DNA from: a virus
Length of the DNA: 32,647 nucleotides
Strand: one strand, 5' to 3'
IMG/VR virus record: IMGVR_UViG_3300044647_001921
Location: 1-32,647 of that record
The notes below the pieces were generated by a model, which worked only from the letters and a program-made list of their open reading frames with translations, was not told where the DNA came from and made no database searches. Both the position numbers and the translations under genes were made by a program. Positions 26,719-32,647 of the stretch are shown here, in pieces. The first letter of the stretch is position 1. Each line of letters opens with the position of its first letter.

Positions 26719-27451
26719 AATTGTTAATAATATATTGAATATCATACCAAGACATTTTTTCTATGTTTTTGCCGGATTGATATTCAAAATACAATTTGCC
26801 ATAAATTGTTTTTATTTTGTTTATTACACTTGTAATATATTGTGATCCAACACCCGTTCTTTCTCTAACAAGTATGTATATTGCCTTTTTATTATAGTTT
26901 TCTATATTTTCTCTTGTTTTAAAAAGATATAGTATAGAATCTGCAACTTGTATATCCCTTTGTTTAGAAAAAAATAATGGAAGATATTTTTCAACAACAT
27001 TAACAAAAATATCTATAAAGTCTTTTTTTTCTTCTATCGAATCATATCTAACTTTTTCGTTTACAATATTTCTCTCTAAATCTATTGCTCCAATATCTTG
27101 ACTACGTTTGAAATGATAATAGTTTTTGTTATTCTCAGCAATAAGATAATTTTTAGCAACAATAGAAAAATACGAAAATGCCTTACCATTTTCTGCCTTA
27201 TACTTTTTAATTTTTTCGTGAAGAAATGAAATTACTTCATGCTTCACATCTTCATGTGATACATCAAAATTGTAAAACTTAAAACGATGTATCATAATTT
27301 CCGCTAATTTGTAGAATGCAGGATGAATCTTTTTTGTGTATATTAAATTTCTTTGAAATTCATCATCTATTGTGTTATAGATTACTATTGCATCTTCTGT
27401 TTCTTGTGTAAAGTAAACATTTGGTTTTTTAGGACTACGTTTTTGTTTCAT
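26717..27451 (-). CDS. Late-transcription sigma factor, T4 gp55-like
   Basis: The product has 244 residues from the ATG at 27451, chosen because GGAAGG lies six bases upstream and the start overlaps the preceding stop as ATGA; a TTG two codons earlier is less likely. The middle of the protein looks like sigma-70 region 2: HPAFYKLAEIMIHRFKF, VSHEDVKHEVISFLHEKI, then AFSYFSIVAKNYLIAE, followed by a basic stretch (KNYYHFKRSQ). This arrangement, with little of regions 1 and 3-4, matches T4 gp55, which directs host RNA polymerase to late promoters together with phage co-factors. A C-terminal helical domain follows (YLPLFFSKQ, KAIYILVRERTGVGSQYIT) that could bind the polymerase flap or DNA. It lies just upstream of the hub genes. 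Confidence 0.85.
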   Translation of the reverse strand: MKQKRSPKKPNVYFTQETEDAIVIYNTIDDEFQRNLIYTKKIHPAFYKLAEIMIHRFKFYNFDVSHEDVKHEVISFLHEKIKKYKAENGKAFSYFSIVAKNYLIAENNKNYYHFKRSQDIGAIDLERNIVNEKVRYDSIEEKKDFIDIFVNVVEKYLPLFFSKQRDIQVADSILYLFKTRENIENYNKKAIYILVRERTGVGSQYITSVINKIKTIYGKLYFEYQSGKNIEKMSWYDIQYIINN

Positions 27452-27819
27452 AACCAACCTTCCCTTTCAAATGAAACTTCTGATTTTTTTTGGTTTTCGA
27501 GAATACTTCTCTTTTCATCGTCTATTGGGTTTTCACCAAAATAAACTGCAATATCATTCATAATATCTTTCATTTCTTTGAAGAAATATCCAGTTTCATC
27601 GTCTGCCTCAAATGAACCAATCCTATCCAATTGTCTTAAATACGATTGTTGTGACCGTATTCTGTTTCGCAATTCTGTTAAAAATTTTTCATTCTCTAAT
27701 AGTGCATCAACACTATCTTGTGCCATTTCGTCTAACTGATCAAACTTTCTTGTTAAATTTATATTAACAAAAATTGAAATACCCAGACATATAGTTAATA
27801 CAATTATTGTTATCATCAT
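27448..27819 (-). CDS. Small membrane-anchored coiled-coil protein
   Basis: The product has 123 residues. Residues 1-20 (MMITIIVLTICLGISIFVNI) form one membrane helix with no cleavage site. A charged helical part follows, with KFDQLDEMAQDSVDALLENE and LTELRNRIRSQQSYLRQLDR. Then comes the conserved-looking segment GSFEADDETGYFFKEMKDIM. AGAGGGG in the ClpP-like stop region precedes its ATG, and its own stop overlaps the sigma factor start. I recall small proteins with a similar 'FEADDE..FFF' segment in T4-like marine phages, without known function. A link to late transcription is suggested only by its tight coupling to the sigma gene. Confidence 0.78.
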   Translation of the reverse strand: MMITIIVLTICLGISIFVNINLTRKFDQLDEMAQDSVDALLENEKFLTELRNRIRSQQSYLRQLDRIGSFEADDETGYFFKEMKDIMNDIAVYFGENPIDDEKRSILENQKKSEVSFEREGWL

Positions 27820-27820
27820 A

Positions 27821-28480
27821 TTAACCCCTCTTATGTTTTGGTGGAATTATTACATCAATAACTCCAAGATTTAGAGCATCAGATGGTGTAATGTAATAAT
27901 CTTTTATTGTAACATTTTTCCAAAATTCTATATCTTTGTTTGAATTTGATTTTAGTATTTCCAAAAGTATTTCTTCCAATTTTTCCATGTGTTGAACATT
28001 TGCTTTCATATCGGAAGATTTACCATAAATATCGGAACTAATTTCATGGAACATGATAGTTGAATATTGTGATGCCAAACGAACACCTGTTCCAGCACAA
28101 AGAATAAGAGCGGCAGCAGACATTGCCCTACCTCTACAAATCGTATTAACTTTTATATCAAGACTTTGCATATAATCAATTATACCGAGTGCTTCATATA
28201 CAGAACCACCATCAGAATTGATGATTAAATTTATTGGATCGTTTTTATGCTCTTCTTTTCTCATGTGCATTATTGCACGAATACGAGTTATTATATCATA
28301 TAATGATCCATCCATTATTTCACCAAACAACAGAACTGTTGATGCCTCAACATCAATTCCGTAATCCATCTGTGTTGTTGCTTCTTTCCATCTAACTGGA
28401 ATGTCATTTTCATTTTCTTTTGATTTATTGTTAGTTTTTTCTTTTTCAACAACTTCTTCGCCATCATAAAAATCGTTCAT
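27821..28480 (-). CDS. ClpP-like serine protease
   Basis: The product has 219 residues. The Clp/crotonase fold motifs are in order: LLFGEIMDGSL, LIINSDGGSVYEALGI, GRAMSAAALIL with candidate nucleophile Ser121, YSTIMFHEISS with His145, and KDYYITPSDALNLGVIDV with candidate Asp194. The catalytic triad of the ClpP family thus seems intact. An acidic and lysine-rich N-terminal extension (about residues 1-28) replaces the usual N-terminal loops. AGGAG lies eight bases before the ATG. In many phages a ClpP-like protease processes the prohead, but no capsid gene is near; here it lies among a UV endonuclease, membrane proteins and the late sigma factor. It may degrade host proteins, join host Clp ATPases, or still act on proheads. 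Confidence 0.9.
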   Translation of the reverse strand: MNDFYDGEEVVEKEKTNNKSKENENDIPVRWKEATTQMDYGIDVEASTVLLFGEIMDGSLYDIITRIRAIMHMRKEEHKNDPINLIINSDGGSVYEALGIIDYMQSLDIKVNTICRGRAMSAAALILCAGTGVRLASQYSTIMFHEISSDIYGKSSDMKANVQHMEKLEEILLEILKSNSNKDIEFWKNVTIKDYYITPSDALNLGVIDVIIPPKHKRG

Positions 28481-28516
28481 AACAGAACTCCTGGTTAAAA
28501 TACAATAATGACATTA

Positions 28517-29584
28517 CTATAAAGATACTCCTCTCCTATATCCTAAATCAGGTTTAGTCGGTTCTTCATAGAATGACCTTTCAATTTCATTTTGTTCTAA
28601 TATAACATTTTCTTCCGTTATTACCAAAGGTTTTTTTTCTTTTTTTGATTTTTGTTTTTTATTAACAACAACATCTTGTATTTTAATTTCATCGGATGGT
28701 AATATAACATCTACAACATCTTCCGTAACTTTTTCTTTTTTAAGTGGTGGTGGAGAATTATCATCTTCCGGTAGAATTTGTTTTTCCAATTCCTTATGTC
28801 TTAAATGATTTGCTGCAATTACCAAACTAACTGCAAGTGGATCAAATACTGAAACTAATACTAATATGAACCAATTTACAATGATGTCCATAGGAGCACC
28901 AGTTAATCTACTCAAATACAATAATGGTCCTATCTCTGATGTAAATGTTGAATTTTCAAGAACAAGTTTTTCTTGTTCTAATTTAGCAACACTATCAGAT
29001 AAACCAATAGATCTTTGATTTAGTTCCGATATTTCTTTGTTTAATGTTTGAGTGGAATTATCAACAGATTGGATATTTTTTTGCAAACCCTTTGTGCCCT
29101 TCTTCTGTGTTAATTGGTTATTCAGAGAATTTTCTTGTGACAATCTTAATTGATCATAAGATGATATTCTCTGCCCCTTTTGCTTTACAAGAGTGTCTAT
29201 TTGTGATTTTTGTTCAAGGAAGATTTCTTTCTTCTTATCAATCAATGCAATTTTATTTTGTGTCTCGTATATTTCTTTTGCAGTTTCTTGATATGAATTG
29301 GTAAGATACCCATAAACACCAACCGATGTTAATACCATAAGAATAACAGCGGAAGACATCAGATATATTTTGAAAGCAGTTTTGAGAGTTTTGTAGTGGT
29401 CATGCAGGAATGTGATAACCACTAATTTTGAAAATTCTAACATTCCGGCCATCCCCACGATTGACCAAGAACCACCAGAAAATAATTTAGATATACCGTA
29501 AACAGAATAATAACCTGAAAATACTGCTAATCCGATAGCACAAAACCAGATTAGATTTTTCAGAGAGAATAATTTGTATGACAT
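28517..29584 (-). CDS. Multi-pass membrane protein with long coiled coil
   Basis: The product has 355 residues. Three membrane helices lie in the first 115 residues (NLIWFCAIGLAVFSGYYSVY; IVGMAGMLEFSKLVVITFL; IYLMSSAVILMVLTSVGVYG). About 120-215 is a coiled coil rich in Q, K, E and L, and a fourth membrane segment follows (IIVNWFILVLVSVFDPLAV). A charged tail with many K and E (residues ~270-355) is probably cytoplasmic. I recall the SVFDPLAV...AANHL motif from large-phage membrane proteins of unknown role. It could be a holin-like, superinfection or envelope-remodelling protein; nothing decides between these. The stop codon lies in a copy of the TTTATAG motif that precedes the ClpP-like gene. 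Confidence 0.82.
   Translation of the reverse strand: MSYKLFSLKNLIWFCAIGLAVFSGYYSVYGISKLFSGGSWSIVGMAGMLEFSKLVVITFLHDHYKTLKTAFKIYLMSSAVILMVLTSVGVYGYLTNSYQETAKEIYETQNKIALIDKKKEIFLEQKSQIDTLVKQKGQRISSYDQLRLSQENSLNNQLTQKKGTKGLQKNIQSVDNSTQTLNKEISELNQRSIGLSDSVAKLEQEKLVLENSTFTSEIGPLLYLSRLTGAPMDIIVNWFILVLVSVFDPLAVSLVIAANHLRHKELEKQILPEDDNSPPPLKKEKVTEDVVDVILPSDEIKIQDVVVNKKQKSKKEKKPLVITEENVILEQNEIERSFYEEPTKPDLGYRRGVSL
28518..28528 (-). promoter_or_regulatory. Promoter-like motif GTATCTTTATA before the ClpP-like gene
   Basis: The coding strand reads GTATCTTTATAG, a one-base variant of TATTTATAG, overlapping the TAG stop of the membrane protein gene. About 37 bases separate it from the ATG at 28480, within the spacing seen at the other copies. 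Confidence 0.3.
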
Positions 29585-29617
29585 TTATATCCCAATCATT
29601 GTTCATAAATACATACA

Positions 29618-29628
29618 GATAAATATGA
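29618..29628 (-). promoter_or_regulatory. Promoter-like motif CATATTTATCT before the membrane protein gene
   Basis: The motif sits in the 61-base gap between the UvsE stop (29646) and the ATG at 29584. The coding strand reads CATATTTATCTG, and GTATTTATG follows a few bases on. About 33 bases lie between the motif and the ATG. It shares the TATTTAT core but not the final AG of the better copies. Confidence 0.3.
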
Positions 29629-29645
29629 ACTTTTGGGATTTTGAG

Positions 29646-30551
29646 TTAGATTCCGTATTCTGTTAGGTATCGTTTGAGAGCCAGCTCTTTTGCTTTACAT
29701 TCTAACATAATATCAAGGTCATGTCCGTATGTGTTGATTTTTTCCAATATGTAGTCTGCATGAGCTTGTGGTTTTTCTTTTGGATTACCAGTCTCTTTAA
29801 GTCTTGATGAAGAATAATGAACTGCCGGTGTAATACCTTCTGGCCACGTTGAAATGGCAAGTTCAAGTGCTTGTTGTTCAGTCAAATCGCCAGTGCAGAA
29901 TTGGTGGTGGTGATAGTCAAATACAATGGGAATATCACAACATTCGTGAATTTTCATAAGGTCTTTAACTGAATACATATTTGGTTTATCATCATTCTCA
30001 ATCGTAAGTCTTGAACGAACACTATGAGAAAGTAATTGAAAGTTTTGACACCAACGGTCAAGTGATGCGGTTTTGTCACCATAAACACCATTGCAATGTA
30101 TATTGATTTTGTTGTATGGTGTATGTGATAATCCCATCATATCAAATACTCTACCATGTAGTTCCAAATCAATTATTGTATTCTTGACAACATCTGGATT
30201 TGGTGAACATAAAACATTAAATGGACCAGGATGACATGATAGACGGACACCATGTTCTTTTGCATAGTCACCAATTCGTTTGAGAACAATTTTTATTTTA
30301 TCAATATCTTTAAGTTCTTCTAAATCATATTCAGAACCCCAAGGAAATACATTAGAAGATGTGCGGAATAAGTAAATACCGTTTTGAACATTCCATTTGA
30401 TAATTTTTTCCATATCAACAACATTCAGATAAGCAAGTTCAGAACAGTAGTCTAAACCTTTTTGTAGAAATGTTTTTTTAATCATGGAACGGTTGGTAGT
30501 GATTTTATCTTTTGATAAAGTCATATTGATACAGGCATATCCGAGTTTCAT
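29646..30551 (-). CDS. uvsE: UV damage endonuclease (UvsE/UVDE family)
   Basis: The product has 301 residues, the normal length for the family. The enzyme is a TIM-barrel metal-dependent nuclease that nicks DNA 5' to UV photoproducts. All main motifs are present: LGYACIN at the start, FRTSSNVFPWG (63-72), LSCHPGPF with His107, INIHCNGVYGDK with His152, LTIENDD with Glu185, VFDYHHH with Asp212 and His215, AVHYSS with His245, KPQAHADYI with His264, and IMLECKAKE with Glu284. These match the metal-binding set of the bacterial enzymes, so it is likely active. No Shine-Dalgarno is visible before the ATG. It lies 63 bases after the glycosyltransferase gene. T4 solves the same problem with the unrelated DenV enzyme. 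Confidence 0.95.
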   Translation of the reverse strand: MKLGYACINMTLSKDKITTNRSMIKKTFLQKGLDYCSELAYLNVVDMEKIIKWNVQNGIYLFRTSSNVFPWGSEYDLEELKDIDKIKIVLKRIGDYAKEHGVRLSCHPGPFNVLCSPNPDVVKNTIIDLELHGRVFDMMGLSHTPYNKINIHCNGVYGDKTASLDRWCQNFQLLSHSVRSRLTIENDDKPNMYSVKDLMKIHECCDIPIVFDYHHHQFCTGDLTEQQALELAISTWPEGITPAVHYSSSRLKETGNPKEKPQAHADYILEKINTYGHDLDIMLECKAKELALKRYLTEYGI

Positions 30552-30614
30552 AGGTTGGCGTTAATGTTTAATGAATAATATACCAATATACGAAATTTAC
30601 AAATACGATCAAAA

Positions 30615-31298
30615 TTATTTTACTTTATGACCGTAAAACTCAGATAGACTATCGTGCATACCATTTGTATCAAATTGGTTGGCAACAATTTGTTGGCATC
30701 TTTTTTGGAACAATTCGATATGGTCTCCCCATCTACTTTCAAAAAGATGATATGTTTTATTTTCGTAAAGTGTTCCTATACCATAATATCCATAATTCGA
30801 TAATCTCCACACTCCATCTTTCTTTGGAACTCCATCGTATTTTGTTGGGTATAAACAACGGTATCTTTTCCCCATTTCCTCGGCAATATGACTAATTTCT
30901 TCAGCAACATCTGAACGAATTGTTGGGTAGAATGTTGGTTTACCAAGAAGTTCATAACAAGATTTTGTTATTACAAAGAATGACGGAGCAACGAATACAT
31001 GAGTTTTTGGATGTATGTGATTTGATACTTGTGCATTTCCAAACAAACTATCGTTTTCAGTAACATAATGAATTGCTTCGTCATAAACCTCACGATTAAG
31101 TGGAACACAATCAATGTCAAAAAATACATAAACGTCTGCGTCAGTGTTACGGCAAACTGCATTCATCCACAAACCATGTTCTATATTCATATTGTGATAT
31201 TCAACAGGAATATCAAAATGTTTCATAACTTGTTTATGGGATTGTAGTATTCCATCATCCACATTATCCCAATGAAGTGTATTAACAGAAATTTTCAT
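30615..31298 (-). CDS. Putative glycosyltransferase (GT-A type, DID motif)
   Basis: The product has 227 residues. An N-terminal Rossmann-like start (MKISVNTLHW, DIPVEYHNM) leads to VYVFFDIDCVPL, where Asp61-Ile-Asp63 fits the DxD metal and nucleotide-sugar site of GT-A enzymes. FVAPSFFVITKSCYELLG (acceptor-side loop) and a late WRLSNYGYYGIGTLYENKTYHLFESR segment follow, which resembles short sugar transferases found in phages. There is no membrane segment. AAAAGG ends only two bases before the ATG, unusually close. It is the first gene after the strong terminator at 31316-31341, so it needs its own promoter or read-through. Possible targets are phage DNA bases, virion proteins or host surface glycans; none is shown. 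Confidence 0.75.
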   Translation of the reverse strand: MKISVNTLHWDNVDDGILQSHKQVMKHFDIPVEYHNMNIEHGLWMNAVCRNTDADVYVFFDIDCVPLNREVYDEAIHYVTENDSLFGNAQVSNHIHPKTHVFVAPSFFVITKSCYELLGKPTFYPTIRSDVAEEISHIAEEMGKRYRCLYPTKYDGVPKKDGVWRLSNYGYYGIGTLYENKTYHLFESRWGDHIELFQKRCQQIVANQFDTNGMHDSLSEFYGHKVK

Positions 31299-31315
31299 AA
31301 CATAACCTTTTGTAT

Positions 31316-31341
31316 AAAAAAACCCCTACAAAATGTAGGGG
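31316..31341 (-). terminator. Strong intrinsic terminator after the lipoprotein gene
   Basis: On the minus strand CCCCTACA-TTT-TGTAGGGG forms an eight-base-pair perfect stem (31323-31341) followed directly by seven T (31316-31322). It lies between the lipoprotein stop at 31379 and the glycosyltransferase start at 31298, and is the only strong terminator in the window. On the plus strand the tract after the stem is not T-rich, so it acts for minus-strand transcripts only. Confidence 0.9.
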
Positions 31342-31378
31342 CTATTAGGGGTTTACCCTTTCCATTCCGAACAATGGA

Positions 31379-31912
31379 TCATGGTTTTTGTGTTCTTTCA
31401 CATGGAAGATTACCAGTTGCCTTCCAAATGTTCCAAAGTGTAAGTTGGTCTTTTCTTAATAAAACCTCAATACTGATATGTGTATTTTTTATACATACTG
31501 AGATTTTTTCTTTATATTCTTTTTCCAAATCTCTTTGTGTCTGACGAAATTCAAAAGTGATTATTTCTATTTCTTTTTTGATTTCATCTGTTTTTTGAAC
31601 ACCACGATATTTTTGTAATTTTGATTGGTATTCTTCACGAAGTGTTTTAACTGATTCTTGAAATTCTTTTCTACATTCAATACTACATTGTTTTTCTTCT
31701 CTCAAAATCAATCGTATTACACTATCTTGTTCTCTTGTTAATCTCAAACAAGGCAATACTTGTTCAATAGGAATACGTCTTTTAACCGTATCTTTTTGAA
31801 TAGGTGTTCTCTTTTCAAAAATAGTTGTATCTGGCGTTGGTAGTGGATTTTCATTACATCCAATTACAATCATAGATAAACTTGCAATTACCAACAATAA
31901 AAACTTTTTCAT
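31379..31912 (-). CDS. Lipoprotein with LTxxQ-type helical domain
   Basis: The product has 177 residues from the ATG at 31912 (MKKFLLLVIASLSMIVIGC), chosen because GGAG lies seven bases upstream and the segment is a standard lipoprotein signal; an ATG 24 bases earlier lacks this support. The lipobox VIGC gives a lipidated Cys19. The mature part is helical and charged, with a proline-rich linker (NPLPTPDTT), LTREQDSVIRLILREEKQC, a long helix (about residues 90-145) and a second short motif, LRKDQLTLWNIW. The LTREQ text recalls the Spy/CpxP family of periplasmic chaperones. Further cysteines (PCLRL, QCSIEC, SVCIKN, PCERT) could form disulfides. It could be an outer-membrane spanin or a superinfection protein. 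A strong terminator follows. Confidence 0.82.
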   Translation of the reverse strand: MKKFLLLVIASLSMIVIGCNENPLPTPDTTIFEKRTPIQKDTVKRRIPIEQVLPCLRLTREQDSVIRLILREEKQCSIECRKEFQESVKTLREEYQSKLQKYRGVQKTDEIKKEIEIITFEFRQTQRDLEKEYKEKISVCIKNTHISIEVLLRKDQLTLWNIWKATGNLPCERTQKP

Positions 31913-31951
31913 ATGTTTCTCCAAACTTAAAAACATTAGTTATAGATATAA

Positions 31952-32221
31952 TTATCCTTTCAACACCTTTTTTACCGGTTTTTTTGTTTTTTTAACTTTT
32001 TCCTTAGCAACTTTAGCATTATGTTCTTTTACGAATTTTTTTACGTTATCTCTTTCTATTTCATCAGCGTGTTGATGAATAGCTTTGATAATAACTTTCT
32101 TGTCTTCTAACTCTGTCAATACTTCCGTAAATTTATTACGATAATATAACCAAACACCACCACCACCGATTAAGAATGGAATTACAGATTGCAACACAAT
32201 TGCAATGATTTGTTCATACAT
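31952..32221 (-). CDS. Small single-helix membrane protein with lysine-rich tail
   Basis: The product has 89 residues from the ATG at 32221, which has AAGGAG six bases upstream; an in-frame upstream start 45 bases earlier would lie inside the preceding gene and has no such site. Residues 3-26 (EQIIAIVLQSVIPFLIGGGGVWLYY) form one membrane helix with a glycine run. A charged helix and a tail rich in lysine and valine follow (KVKKTKKPVKKVLKG). By the positive-inside rule the tail is cytoplasmic. It lies before the lipoprotein gene, 39 bases apart, and shares its terminator. A holin or an inner-membrane spanin partner is possible, but a cytoplasmic tail argues against the latter. Confidence 0.78.
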   Translation of the reverse strand: MYEQIIAIVLQSVIPFLIGGGGVWLYYRNKFTEVLTELEDKKVIIKAIHQHADEIERDNVKKFVKEHNAKVAKEKVKKTKKPVKKVLKG

Positions 32222-32231
32222 AACTAACTCC

Positions 32232-32647
32232 TTATTGTTTTGTAACATGAAAAATAAATTGATCATCTTTTAATTTTTTAGCCGTTACTGTTTCATATTC
32301 AGCAACTAAATGTGAAAATAAATATAACATACTATATTGAAATGTTTCAGAAAAAGTTTCCTTTAAAGTAAAAATTACATTATCAGAAAAATTGAAACAC
32401 TCTTTTATTACAGTATCTATGTATTGATACTGTCTTTCACTATAAATTGGTTTATCAAAAACACCAGTTATTAATGTCCAATTATACCGTTCATCATCTA
32501 TATTATCAATATGTTCTTGCATACTTTCTTGAACAGAAATCCATGGCATAGTTCTTTCCATTGGTTCAAAATCTGTAAAAAATGTCTTTACTTCATCCTT
32601 TGAATCAACCGCCGTATATTGTACGTCAAGTTGTAATTCATCTAGTT
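32232..32647 (-). CDS. C-terminal part of an unknown protein (5' end outside window)
   Basis: The frame is open from the right window edge to the TAA/TAG-type stop at 32232, about 137 residues, with no stop in the part above the first ATG. The residues before that ATG (YTAVDSKDEVKTFFTDFEP) look like ordinary protein sequence, so the gene very likely starts outside the window. Visible parts are acidic and aromatic (WISVQESMQEHIDNIDDERY, NWTLITGVFDKP, YSERQYQYIDTVI) and end FIFHVTKQ. There is no membrane segment. I recognise no family. Its stop is ten bases before the ATG of the small membrane protein, so they probably share a transcript. Confidence 0.65.
   Translation of the reverse strand, partial: LDELQLDVQYTAVDSKDEVKTFFTDFEPMERTMPWISVQESMQEHIDNIDDERYNWTLITGVFDKPIYSERQYQYIDTVIKECFNFSDNVIFTLKETFSETFQYSMLYLFSHLVAEYETVTAKKLKDDQFIFHVTKQ

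Noticed and set aside
26331-26720. Earlier TTG start for the small helical protein
   Set aside because: It adds five residues, has no ribosome site and would overlap the sigma factor stop; the ATG at 26705 is simpler, though not proven.
30552-30614. Sigma-70-like promoter before uvsE (TTGTAA, 16 bases, TATTAT)
   Set aside because: The boxes match poorly and such strings are common in this AT-rich sequence; nothing else supports it.
30971-31162. A 63-codon minus-strand frame inside the glycosyltransferase gene
   Set aside because: It is a different frame of the same strand within a gene with a clear DID motif, and has no ribosome site or recognisable content.
1-32647. CRISPR array, tRNA genes, insertion sequences, attachment sites
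   Set aside because: I saw no regularly spaced direct repeats, no cloverleaf-like sequence with a CCA end, no transposase and no terminal inverted repeats.

Overview
The window is a densely packed, AT-rich (roughly one third G+C by eye) block of virus genes, all read on the minus strand. It looks like part of the late structural region of a large contractile-tailed phage of the broad T4-like type. The basis is a set of recognisable families in T4-like order: a gp55-type late sigma factor, a gp5-like baseplate hub/spike protein, a GPW/gp25 sheath-initiator protein, a gp6-like wedge protein and a gp7-like giant wedge protein, followed by marine-phage-type structural proteins. No bacterial housekeeping gene, tRNA or integrase is visible. 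Many genes have Shine-Dalgarno sites (GGAG, AGGAG, AAGGAG), and two start at TTG behind such sites. The host cannot be named from the sequence.

Layout in transcription order (high to low coordinates). (a) 32647-31379: the 3' part of an unknown gene, a small one-helix membrane protein and a cysteine-containing lipoprotein with an LTxxQ-type motif, closed by a clear intrinsic terminator at 31316-31341. (b) 31298-26331: a GT-A-like glycosyltransferase, a UvsE-type UV damage endonuclease, a membrane/coiled-coil protein, a ClpP-like serine protease with an intact triad, a small membrane protein, the late sigma factor and a small helical protein. (c) 26362-15133: the hub and cell-entry block: a gp5-like hub protein and an 838-residue protein that both end in the same kind of leucine-rich repeats, a CHAP-like peptidase, a 1395-residue protein that appears to join several enzyme-like domains (alpha/beta hydrolase, possible papain-like fold, lysozyme/transglycosylase-like, phosphodiester glycosidase), and a separate copy of the phosphodiester glycosidase domain. 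(d) 15073-6380: baseplate wedge genes (small helical protein, gp25, gp6, a DNRLRE-like protein, a coiled-coil protein, a gp7-like protein with a LamG-like insert). (e) 6266-1: a conserved structural protein and three related tail/fibre proteins. The last is a very large open frame that runs off the left edge.

Reading them together (inference): the sigma factor would direct late transcription of the baseplate genes below it; gp6, gp7-like and gp25 would build the wedge and start the sheath; the hub block would carry enzymes that open the cell envelope; the three related proteins at the left would be outer baseplate or fibre parts. A short motif, TATTTATAG on the coding strand, recurs about 32-40 bases before several start codons and is a candidate late promoter.

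Most notable: the multi-enzyme hub protein with its duplicated phosphodiester glycosidase domain, the leucine-rich repeats shared by two hub proteins, the recurring promoter-like motif next to its possible sigma factor, and the three-member structural family whose largest member is cut by the window edge. No gene-free stretch exceeds 300 bases; the longest gap is about 113 bases (6267-6379).
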